From assembly GCF_012978815.1 (NCBI RefSeq), contig NZ_LIWR01000003.1:1-64000 (forward strand): a stretch of 64,000 nt of DNA, in the 5' to 3' direction. Below are positions 8,425 through 15,763 of the stretch, one piece after another (position 1 is the stretch's first letter; each line of letters starts with the position of its first letter). The notes below the pieces were generated by a model, which was not told where the DNA came from, searched no databases, and saw only the letters and a list, made by a program, of their open reading frames with translations. Origin of the DNA: Campylobacter sp. RM16189 (lineage in GTDB: Bacteria > Campylobacterota > Campylobacteria > Campylobacterales > Campylobacteraceae). The translations under genes were made by a program, and so were the position numbers.

Positions 8425-8874
8425 TTAGTGCTTATGCATACTTTCTTTTTTCATGACCGGCTTAGCGACCACGTCTTTAAGCTCGACTTTTGAGCCGTTA
8501 TCAAACTCAAGCGTTACGTCTATCTTATCGCCTTCTTTAACCGGAGCAAATATATTCATAAACATCACGTGAAGTCCGCCCGGTTTTAGGTTCACTTCGC
8601 TTTTAGCGGGAATTTCTATATTATCAACCTGAATCATCTGCATCATGCCCTCTGCGTGCTTATGAGTGTGCAGCTCGGCTGTTTTTGAGATATTTGAGCT
8701 GGCTGCTATAAGCTTTACGGCTTTATCGGTATTATTTTTGATATCCATAAATGCAGCGCTATTTTTCACGTGCGGAGGAGTGGCTTTTGCAAAAGCGTTT
8801 GAAACCTCAATGTCTGCTGCATTTGCCGCGCAAAAAGCCGCGACTAAAGCCAAGGCTGATAACGTTTTTTTCAT
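8425..8874 (-). CDS. Periplasmic copper chaperone PCu(A)C
   Basis: A secreted 149-residue protein of the PCuAC family, which binds Cu(I) in the periplasm and passes it to SCO proteins or oxidase subunits. It has a signal peptide (about 1-19, cleaved after ANA). The family pattern H...M...HxM is present: His69 to His73, the Met-rich MMQM at 77-80, and LHVMFM at 101-106. A His-rich end (HKH) adds further ligands. AAAGGA precedes the ATG at normal spacing. It is the first gene of the three-gene unit ending with SCO, a classic pairing for cytochrome oxidase copper insertion. Confidence 0.88.
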   Translation of the reverse strand: MKKTLSALALVAAFCAANAADIEVSNAFAKATPPHVKNSAAFMDIKNNTDKAVKLIAASSNISKTAELHTHKHAEGMMQMIQVDNIEIPAKSEVNLKPGGLHVMFMNIFAPVKEGDKIDVTLEFDNGSKVELKDVVAKPVMKKESMHKH

Positions 8875-8956
8875 GTGTTTCCTTTTCTCAAAAATTTATT
8901 AACAAATATGAAATTATATCAGAAAATATATTTTTTCAAATTTAAACTCGCTGTGC

Positions 8957-8962
8957 TATAAT
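8957..8962 (+). promoter_or_regulatory. Putative -10 element for the YkuD-fold carboxypeptidase gene
   Basis: A TATAAT hexamer lies 34 bases before the preferred TTG start at 8996, in the gap between divergent units. Confidence 0.45.
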
Positions 8963-8995
8963 TGGGCTTTTTATTATGACTTGATAGGGTTTTGT

Positions 8996-9901
8996 TTGAA
9001 AAAATTATTTATATATTGCATGTTAGCTGCTTTTGCCTTCGCAAACACTGAAAATTTAAAAGAGATTAGCTACTGGAAGGATAAATTTGTCGGCAAGGAC
9101 TTGAAATTTGGCTACTATGAAGCAAAAACTACGATAATAACTGTAAATAAATACACCAAAGATATGCGGACATTTTTTTACGAAGATGGCGTTTTGGCTG
9201 AAAAATTTACTCAAAATGTAATAACGGGCAAAAAAGGCGATAAGCAAAAAGAGGGCGATTTGAAAACCCCTGTTGGCTTATATGACATAACTAGCCGCTT
9301 TACTCCGCCTGATCGCTACTACGGACCGCTTGCATTTGAGCTTTCTTATCCGAATTTGCTTGATAAAATTTCTAAAAAAACGGGCAGTGGCATTTGGATA
9401 CATGGTTTTCCGATGGATGGTAGGCGCGATAATGAAGTTAGAACCAGAGGCTGCGTAGCGATGGATAACGATAGGCTTTTGAAATTTGGCAAGGTTATAG
9501 AAGATAACGGTTTGGTGCTTATAGACGAGATGCATGACACGCTTGCAAATGACGATGATATCGCTTTTGTGATGGCTTTTGTGTTTAAGTGGAAAAGTGC
9601 TTGGAGAAAAAACGACATAGATAAGTATCTGAAATTTTATTCTAAGGATTTTGTGCGGTTTGATGGGATGAACTTTGGCGAATTTGTCAAATTTAAAAAG
9701 AGAATTTTTGCCAAAAACGAGCAAAAAGAGATAAAATTCTCAAATTTTGCAGTCACCCCATATCCAAATGAGCAAAATTTAAAAATTTATAGAGTCGTTT
9801 TTCATGAGGATTACAGCGCTCCTTCGCATAAATTTAGCGGAAAAAAGGAGCTTTATGTAAGGCTTGAAAACGGCAAAGTAAAGATCATAACGGAGAGGTA
9901 A
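8996..9901 (+). CDS. pgp2: YkuD-fold murein L,D-carboxypeptidase (Pgp2/Csd6-like)
   Basis: A periplasmic enzyme expected to trim tetrapeptide stems of peptidoglycan to tripeptides, a step needed for helical cell shape in Campylobacter (Pgp2) and Helicobacter (Csd6). After a signal peptide (MKKLFIYCML-like, ending near residue 16) comes the YkuD domain, with catalytic His136 in IWIHGFP and Cys153 in TRGCVAM. A C-terminal NTF2-like domain (about 195-301) follows, the layout known for Csd6. A TTG five codons upstream is possible, but TTG 8996 has AGGG at good spacing and gives a proper signal peptide. It is followed by a small gene and alanine racemase, so the unit concerns cell-wall metabolism. 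Confidence 0.85.
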   Translation: MKKLFIYCMLAAFAFANTENLKEISYWKDKFVGKDLKFGYYEAKTTIITVNKYTKDMRTFFYEDGVLAEKFTQNVITGKKGDKQKEGDLKTPVGLYDITSRFTPPDRYYGPLAFELSYPNLLDKISKKTGSGIWIHGFPMDGRRDNEVRTRGCVAMDNDRLLKFGKVIEDNGLVLIDEMHDTLANDDDIAFVMAFVFKWKSAWRKNDIDKYLKFYSKDFVRFDGMNFGEFVKFKKRIFAKNEQKEIKFSNFAVTPYPNEQNLKIYRVVFHEDYSAPSHKFSGKKELYVRLENGKVKIITER

Positions 9902-9902
9902 A

Positions 9903-10145
9903 ATGCAAGAAAAAAGTGAAATTGTAAAGTCTAAGATAGAAGCGATCTTAAAGGCTCGTGGCGAGTTTTTCGCCGAGCTTGATAAACAGGTGCCAAAGAT
10001 AGAAGGCACTGACGTATTTGATTTTAGCAAGTGCGAAAATGGCGATTTAAAGGCGATTTATGCGAAATTTTACGCTTATGATTACGGTGTGCGCAAGCTT
10101 TTGCCAGATGTATATGAAGCTTACGGCGTGAAATTTAATGTCTGA
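9903..10145 (+). CDS. Small conserved-type protein of unknown function (80 residues)
   Basis: No family is recognised. The product is short, charged and mostly helical, with no signal peptide or membrane segment, so probably cytoplasmic. It starts one base after the carboxypeptidase stop codon and overlaps the start of alanine racemase by eight bases. This strongly suggests it is translated as part of that operon. The tight fit and normal codon use argue that it is a real gene. A role in cell-wall metabolism is possible only by position. Confidence 0.7.
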   Translation: MQEKSEIVKSKIEAILKARGEFFAELDKQVPKIEGTDVFDFSKCENGDLKAIYAKFYAYDYGVRKLLPDVYEAYGVKFNV

Positions 10146-11148
10146 AATTTTATTAAATCGCGCCGCATATCTAAATAACCTTTCTAAAATTTGCTCCAAA
10201 GCCGGCGGCAAAGAGCGCGTTATACTCGTTCTTAAAGACAATGCCTACGGACACGGTGCAAAATTTATAGCAAAAGAGGCTAGTAAATTTGGGATCAAAT
10301 TTACAGCGGTTAAAGATGAACGCGAAGCTAATGAGTTAGATGGTTTTTTTGATCAAATTTTAATACTTTCTCATTTGCCAAATGGAAATGAGAGCGATAG
10401 ATTTATTTATGGGGTTAATGAGCTTTCGAATTTGCAAGCGTTTAAAAGTGGCACTAAAATTCATTTGGCTATAGATACTTTGATGCACAGAAATGGCATA
10501 ATACTTGATGAAATCGAGGTTGCTTGCAGGATAGCTAAGCAAAATTCGCTTAAGATTTTAGGCGCATATACGCATTTTCGTTCTGCAGATGAGCTAAATA
10601 GTGATTATTTTGTGCAAAGAGAGAATTTTAAAATTGCAAAAGAAAAAATTCTAAAATATAGCGGACTAAATCAAGATGATCTGATTTTTCATTCGCATAA
10701 TTCTGCCGGTCTTGAGAGGTTTAAAGAGCTTAAAAACGAGTATGTGAGAATCGGAATAGCTCAATATGGGTATGCTCAGTTTGATGATAGTTTAAATCTT
10801 GAGAGAGTAATGGAGCTTTGGGCCAATAGAATTAGCAGAAGGGAGCTCAAAAAGGGTCAATGCGTAGGATATGGAGCTAAATTTTGCGCAGATCGGAATA
10901 TGGTAGTGGCAACTTATGATTTAGGCTATGCGGACGGACTTTTAAGGTATGATGGAGAAGGAGAGCTAATCTTGCCAAATGGCAAAAAAATGCTTGGCAA
11001 GATGTCTATGGATAGCTTTAGCTGTGAAGACTCAGGAGATAAGATTTGTGTATTTGAGGATGCAAGAGAATTTGCCAAGTTTTTTAACACCATAGAGTAT
11101 GATGTATTGTCCAAACTATCGCCAAATTTAAAAAGAAGATGGGTTTAG
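10138..11148 (+). CDS. alr: Alanine racemase
   Basis: A pyridoxal-phosphate enzyme making D-alanine for peptidoglycan. The N-terminal barrel has the PLP lysine Lys33 in VLKDNAYGHG. Further barrel segments are recognisable (YTHFRS, FHSHNSAGL, VRIGIAQYG), and the C-terminal beta domain carries the second catalytic tyrosine in CVGYGAKF. At 336 residues it is slightly short for the family but complete. The gene overlaps the preceding small gene by eight bases and belongs with the YkuD-fold carboxypeptidase in one cell-wall operon. Confidence 0.92.
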   Translation: MSEILLNRAAYLNNLSKICSKAGGKERVILVLKDNAYGHGAKFIAKEASKFGIKFTAVKDEREANELDGFFDQILILSHLPNGNESDRFIYGVNELSNLQAFKSGTKIHLAIDTLMHRNGIILDEIEVACRIAKQNSLKILGAYTHFRSADELNSDYFVQRENFKIAKEKILKYSGLNQDDLIFHSHNSAGLERFKELKNEYVRIGIAQYGYAQFDDSLNLERVMELWANRISRRELKKGQCVGYGAKFCADRNMVVATYDLGYADGLLRYDGEGELILPNGKKMLGKMSMDSFSCEDSGDKICVFEDAREFAKFFNTIEYDVLSKLSPNLKRRWV

Positions 11149-11207
11149 ATATATAATATAGAATATAATACTACTTTTTATAAAAAACTTTAATATCATA
11201 AATTGGT

Positions 11208-11213
11208 TATAAT
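11208..11213 (+). promoter_or_regulatory. Putative -10 element for the two-component regulator operon
   Basis: A TATAAT hexamer lies 32 bases before the response regulator ATG (11245), within a 96-base AT-rich gap after alr. Confidence 0.45.
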
Positions 11214-11244
11214 TGTCGGTTAAAAAGATAATCAAGAGGTTTAT

Positions 11245-11943
11245 ATGGATATAGAACATATTAAAACTAAAACCTACCCTATGACAGCCTTGTATGTAGA
11301 GGATGACGATGAAGTAAGAACTCAGACTGCTAAAATTTTAAAACTATTTTTTAATAGTGTAGTAGAGTGTAATAATAGCTATGATGGTCTAAAAGAGTTT
11401 AAAAAGCATAGTCCTGATATAGTTTTTACCGATATAAATATGTCTGGTATAAACGGTCTTGAGATGCTTGATACTATTAAAAATATCAATCCTGCTACAA
11501 AAAGCATCATATTTTCAGCGTATGACGATACTGCATATTTTACTAAGGCCATCGAAATAGGTGTGGATGGGTATATTTTAAAGCCTTTTTTGATATCAGA
11601 TCTGCTTAATGTTTTAGAAAAGATAATTAATTCCGATGATATGAAGCAAAAAAATTTAATTTGCTTAGACAACGGATTTGTATGGGATAGTGAGGGATTA
11701 AATTTGTTAAAAGATAATAGATCGATTAGACTTACCAAAAATGAAATTGAACTTCTTAAAATGCTTTTAAGCTGTAAAGAAAGAGTTGCAGCAAGCGAGG
11801 ATATAGAAAATAGACTATTTAATGATGATATTTGCGATAATAAGCGTATAAGAAATATCATATCTCGCTTTAATAAAAAAGTGGATTATCAACTGATAGA
11901 GAATATATACTCTCAAGGATATAAGATAAGATGCCAATACTAG
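11245..11943 (+). CDS. OmpR/PhoB-type response regulator
   Basis: A 232-residue DNA-binding response regulator. The receiver domain (about 12-130) has the acidic pocket VEDDDE, the phosphoacceptor Asp63 in FTDINMSG, and the switch lysine in ILKPF. The C-terminal winged-helix domain (about 145-230) is shorter and more divergent than OmpR but keeps the LTKNEIELLKML start typical of the class. It overlaps the following histidine kinase gene by 13 bases, so the pair is co-translated. Its likely targets include the separately promoted gene set starting at 13209, but no binding repeat could be assigned. Confidence 0.88.
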   Translation: MDIEHIKTKTYPMTALYVEDDDEVRTQTAKILKLFFNSVVECNNSYDGLKEFKKHSPDIVFTDINMSGINGLEMLDTIKNINPATKSIIFSAYDDTAYFTKAIEIGVDGYILKPFLISDLLNVLEKIINSDDMKQKNLICLDNGFVWDSEGLNLLKDNRSIRLTKNEIELLKMLLSCKERVAASEDIENRLFNDDICDNKRIRNIISRFNKKVDYQLIENIYSQGYKIRCQY

Positions 11944-13100
11944 ACATAGAGCAAAATTATGAGAGATTGGATAAGATATTTTTTAATTCTGGGGTTGGAA
12001 TTTTTATAGTAGATAAGAATAGGAATATCTTAGAGTGCAATGAGACGTTTTGTAGAATTTTTGGATATGAATATAACGAGATAATAGGTAAGTCTGCAAG
12101 AGTAGTGCATGTAAGCGAGAAAAAATATCTTCATTTTGCGGAAATCGGTTTTAATAAAGTTAGAAAAAATCAGGCCTTATATCTAAACTATGAATTCAGA
12201 CATAAGAGCGGAAAGACAATATGGCTTAGAATTTCAGGAGACTCTATAACTAGCAAAAAAGAAGTTTTGTGGATAGTGGTTGATATTACGGAGCAAGTTT
12301 TGGTTGAGAAAAAACTAAAAGAGAGTAAATTAAAGATAAAGCGCCTTAATAAGACACTAAATTGCGAAGTTGAAAATCAACTAAGGGTCATTAGGCAGCA
12401 AGATGAGCAGCTGCAATATCAATCGAGGTTAGTTCAGATGGGAGAGATGCTAAATATGATAGCTCATCAATGGAGACAGCCACTATCTGCTATTTCCGCG
12501 ACTACGTCTTTTTTATCCGCGAGTTTGATGCTTGATAGTTTTAAAAAAGATGAGTTTTTGGGCGAGATTGGAAAGATAGAGGAGTATGCCAAGCATCTAT
12601 CAAATACTATCGATGATTTTAGAAATTTTTTTAAACCTACAAAAGCGAAAGAGACTACTACTCTAGAAGAGCTTTCAAACATGGCAATAAATATGGTAAA
12701 AGCTATTTTGTATACGCATAAAATTAAAATCTATACAAATTATAAGTGCGATAAACCGATAATGACGTATAAAAACGAAGTGGCGCAAGTTATTTTAAAT
12801 CTTATTAAAAATTCTCAAGATGCGCTTCTGGAAAGAAAGATAGAAAACCCTATAATTGAGATTACAACATGCCGAGATAAAGATTTTTTTTGCCTTGGTA
12901 TAAAGGATAATGCAGGAGGTGTGAACGAAGAGATAATAGATAAAATTTTTGATCTCTATTTTTCTACTAAAAACGATAAAAACGGCACCGGACTTGGCCT
13001 ATATATGTCAAGAATTATTGTAGAAGATCACTGCAAAGGAAAGCTTGAAGTGCAAAATTTAAAAAATGGAGCACTTTTTACAATAAAACTTCCCAAATAG
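11931..13100 (+). CDS. Cytoplasmic PAS-domain sensor histidine kinase
   Basis: A 389-residue kinase without membrane segments, so it should sense an intracellular signal. A PAS domain covers about 12-122, then a coiled coil (about 123-165). The phosphoacceptor is His179 in MIAHQWRQPLSAI, an H-box type frequent in Campylobacterota. The ATPase domain has the N box (NLIKNSQDAL), DNAGGV and GTGLGLYMS. It partners the overlapping response regulator. Its PAS ligand is unknown. The next gene begins 108 bases downstream behind its own TATAAT element, so that block may be the regulon. This is inference from position. Confidence 0.9.
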   Translation: MPILDIEQNYERLDKIFFNSGVGIFIVDKNRNILECNETFCRIFGYEYNEIIGKSARVVHVSEKKYLHFAEIGFNKVRKNQALYLNYEFRHKSGKTIWLRISGDSITSKKEVLWIVVDITEQVLVEKKLKESKLKIKRLNKTLNCEVENQLRVIRQQDEQLQYQSRLVQMGEMLNMIAHQWRQPLSAISATTSFLSASLMLDSFKKDEFLGEIGKIEEYAKHLSNTIDDFRNFFKPTKAKETTTLEELSNMAINMVKAILYTHKIKIYTNYKCDKPIMTYKNEVAQVILNLIKNSQDALLERKIENPIIEITTCRDKDFFCLGIKDNAGGVNEEIIDKIFDLYFSTKNDKNGTGLGLYMSRIIVEDHCKGKLEVQNLKNGALFTIKLPK

Positions 13101-13167
13101 AAACTCTTTTGAGACAATCTTAAAATTTACATCTACATCATAAGACAAATCCAATACACTCTTTTCC

Positions 13168-13173
13168 TATAAT
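13168..13173 (+). promoter_or_regulatory. Putative -10 element before the membrane protein/Tat/COG0523 block
   Basis: A TATAAT hexamer lies 36 bases before the ATG at 13209, in the 108-base gap after the histidine kinase gene. It suggests the three genes from 13209 to 17524 have their own promoter, available for control by the adjacent two-component pair. Confidence 0.45.
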
Positions 13174-13208
13174 GCTTTATGTAAAGAAATCACATTAGGA
13201 GGTGAGTA

Positions 13209-14594
13209 ATGAGCGATTCTGTAGATAGACTTTACTTGGAAGAGCGTAGGCTTGTTAGAAGATACGGTCCGGTAAAATCCGTGCTTTTAAATAGTTTGTT
13301 CATCTTTGTGATCTTTTACGTATCATGGTGGATATTTCAAGATCCAAGAGGACTAATGAGGATGTATACCCCTTATGTAGGGTATATGTGGTGCAGATGG
13401 CTACTTGTTGTTATGATATGGGTTGCCTATCTGTTTGATTTTTGGCCTTTTAAAAAGGAGTGGCTATATAAGGCAAATCCTATCAAAAAGGGAATAATTT
13501 TTACGATAATCGTATTTTTTACCTTTTTTGTATTTTTAAAAGTATTTTTCGAATTTATTATGGGTGAGCTTGCAATATCCTATTTTAGCCCAAGACGTCT
13601 TGCGGAACTTGGTATAACTGATTTTTACGCATTAGAGTATGCGGCTCAAGCGATATTGATGTTTGCCGCTATTGCATCTTGGATTGGACCATCTTGGGTT
13701 GTGGCATCGGAAAACTCGCCATGGGAGAGGCTAAAGCAGCCTGTAAAAGGTTTTAGTGTATTTGTTTTGACCTTTTTGATGAGTTTTATAGTATATTTTG
13801 TATTTTTCCACTCTCAGATGGGAATTTTATTTGATCCTTGGCAAAAATACACCTCTATTACTCCTCCATGGTGGCACAATTTTGCCGATACGGTGCATGG
13901 AAATTTTAATATCGCATGGATTATGTGTTGTACCGTTATGGTGTGGGTATATGAGACTATTTGGGAGAGATATCCTTTTAATCTAATTAGAACTGATTGG
14001 ATGAGAAGAACGGCGGCTTTTATAGGCATTATCGCTATGGCATTTTGTATAGCTTTTTTCTTTTATTACCTTCAAGAGTTAATTTGGGGCGAGCATATTA
14101 GGGGTGACAGAAGGCTTTATGCGCCTGATTGGAGATGGCTACATGTGGGTGAGATAGCGATATTCTGGCTAGTTCCGGTGCTGTTTTTAAAATTTTATTG
14201 CAATAATGGAGTTAATCAGTTTTCAAAGCCCGTAAATATCTTATTGAGAACAATGATTACGATAGTTGCGGCAGTGATACTTTATTATGTATACTATCAA
14301 ATTTCACACTTTCTTTTAGGAACTCAAAAAGGATTTTCGCATCCGCAACAATTCCCGATGATTCCTATGATATGGTTTATTAATGTGATGCTGATAAACT
14401 ACTGGTTTATGGATGGATGGCCGGGATGGAAGCTTGATGGAAAACGCGAAGAAGAAAAAGAGCATCTTGATGACTTTGGCAATAAAAATGCGCTTCTGGG
14501 CATGCTAATAGGCGTAATTATAGGTGCGATAATATACTTTATAGTGGTATTTTTAGCGCCTACTGTGGGCAATATGCTTACTATATTTAAATAA
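13209..14594 (+). CDS. Polytopic inner membrane protein, unrecognised family
   Basis: I do not recognise this family. The 461-residue product has roughly ten to twelve hydrophobic segments and is unusually rich in Trp, Phe and Tyr. Histidines sit in or near membrane segments, for example in PPWWHNF, TVHGNF, WLHVGE and ISHFLLG. Such residues could bind haem or metal or form a substrate path, but no known cytochrome or transporter signature is evident. A strong GGAGG site precedes the ATG. It is ten bases upstream of the Tat-exported MBL-fold gene and so probably acts with it at the membrane. Possible roles are substrate transport, a quinone or haem partner, or a docking anchor; none is proven. 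Confidence 0.8.
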   Translation: MSDSVDRLYLEERRLVRRYGPVKSVLLNSLFIFVIFYVSWWIFQDPRGLMRMYTPYVGYMWCRWLLVVMIWVAYLFDFWPFKKEWLYKANPIKKGIIFTIIVFFTFFVFLKVFFEFIMGELAISYFSPRRLAELGITDFYALEYAAQAILMFAAIASWIGPSWVVASENSPWERLKQPVKGFSVFVLTFLMSFIVYFVFFHSQMGILFDPWQKYTSITPPWWHNFADTVHGNFNIAWIMCCTVMVWVYETIWERYPFNLIRTDWMRRTAAFIGIIAMAFCIAFFFYYLQELIWGEHIRGDRRLYAPDWRWLHVGEIAIFWLVPVLFLKFYCNNGVNQFSKPVNILLRTMITIVAAVILYYVYYQISHFLLGTQKGFSHPQQFPMIPMIWFINVMLINYWFMDGWPGWKLDGKREEEKEHLDDFGNKNALLGMLIGVIIGAIIYFIVVFLAPTVGNMLTIFK

Positions 14595-14604
14595 AGGATA
14601 TTCT

Positions 14605-15759
14605 ATGACAAATGAAGCTAGAAGAGATTTTATAAAAGGCGGTGCAGCAGGTATTGGGCTGGGAGCGCTTGCGTCTATGGGTATATTTTCATACTCTCCG
14701 GCAAGAGCTCTTTTTATGCCTGATGAGGTAAGAAAGATGAAGGATTTTGGTGCGATAAAAAGTGTAGAGGTTACAAATATATCTGAAACCAGCTGGTTTG
14801 ATAACTCCGCTTTGATGGGAGATATAAAGGGTGCCGGAGGGCTTTTAGTAGATCAATATCTCTTTAACTGGCCTCCTTTTGGTAATGGCAAAGGGCTTGC
14901 AAAAGGAAGCTATAAAGAGGGAATGGAAAAGATTAAGCATCTATTGCCTGATAAGGTAGATGAGGCTTGGGAGGTTACTAAAGCCCTATCTGTTAATCCT
15001 GATAATGCGGGCGGATACGCAGCATTAATCGAGATAGAGCGACTAAATGGCGAAAAGAAAAAATACTTGCTAGATTGTGGCTGGTCATATAAATGGATGC
15101 ATGAATGTTTTAAAAGAGAGGGTATAGACAAGATGCTCTCATCCGGAGAGATTGATACTCTCATCCTATCTCATGAGCACTTTGACCACTTCTGGGGGTT
15201 GCCTGTAGTATTGAAATACAAGCCTGATATTAAAATTATTATCCATGAGGGATTTTATCCAGAAGGCAGACAATATATCAAAGATTCAGGCCACAAGGGC
15301 GAACTTGTAGTGTTTAAAAAAGGAAGAAACGAGATAGAGCCTGGAGTTTGTACGTTTTGTTATGATTGTCCTATCATTAGCCGTGTATTTGGTGAGCAGT
15401 CAATCTTCGTAAATGTTCAAGATAAAGGCCTTGTAAGTATCACCGGATGTTGCCATCAGGGTATTATTACATTCTCCGATTCTGCGTATAAAGAGCTAAA
15501 ATATGACAATGATCAGATGTATGGGATTTACGGCGGACTTCATATATCTCCTTTTGACGACTGGGATCCAAAGTATGATGACTTGGTTATCGGACTTAAA
15601 AAATGGGATTATCAGGTCATGGCTTGCAACCACTGCACAGGGCTTTTGACTGTTCAGAAATTTGCAAGAGAAGGTTATCCTATAGTAAGAGGAACGGCCA
15701 GATTTAGAACCAAGACAACTGATTATCTAGGCAATGGAGACAAGGTTAAATTTGGATAG
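14605..15759 (+). CDS. Tat-exported metallo-beta-lactamase-fold protein (COG1237-like)
   Basis: A 384-residue metallohydrolase-fold protein with a twin-arginine signal (RRDFIK at 6-11, then a glycine/alanine-rich hydrophobic stretch), so it is folded in the cytoplasm before export. The metal motif HEHFDH lies at 190-195. GCCHQG (281-286), His313 and NHCTG (His343) match the COG1237 branch, named for an archaeal pterin-related enzyme. Odd features are a CxxCxxC run (Cys249, 252, 255) and the double cysteine 282-283, which could hold a further metal or disulfides. It lies between an unknown membrane protein and a COG0523 metallochaperone-type GTPase. Substrate unknown. Confidence 0.85.
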   Translation: MTNEARRDFIKGGAAGIGLGALASMGIFSYSPARALFMPDEVRKMKDFGAIKSVEVTNISETSWFDNSALMGDIKGAGGLLVDQYLFNWPPFGNGKGLAKGSYKEGMEKIKHLLPDKVDEAWEVTKALSVNPDNAGGYAALIEIERLNGEKKKYLLDCGWSYKWMHECFKREGIDKMLSSGEIDTLILSHEHFDHFWGLPVVLKYKPDIKIIIHEGFYPEGRQYIKDSGHKGELVVFKKGRNEIEPGVCTFCYDCPIISRVFGEQSIFVNVQDKGLVSITGCCHQGIITFSDSAYKELKYDNDQMYGIYGGLHISPFDDWDPKYDDLVIGLKKWDYQVMACNHCTGLLTVQKFAREGYPIVRGTARFRTKTTDYLGNGDKVKFG

Positions 15760-15763
15760 CGAA

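Noticed and set aside
9278..9724. 148-codon minus-strand frame over the YkuD-fold carboxypeptidase gene
   Set aside because: The plus-strand frame has a signal peptide and both catalytic motifs. The minus-strand frame has neither a start signal nor a known domain.
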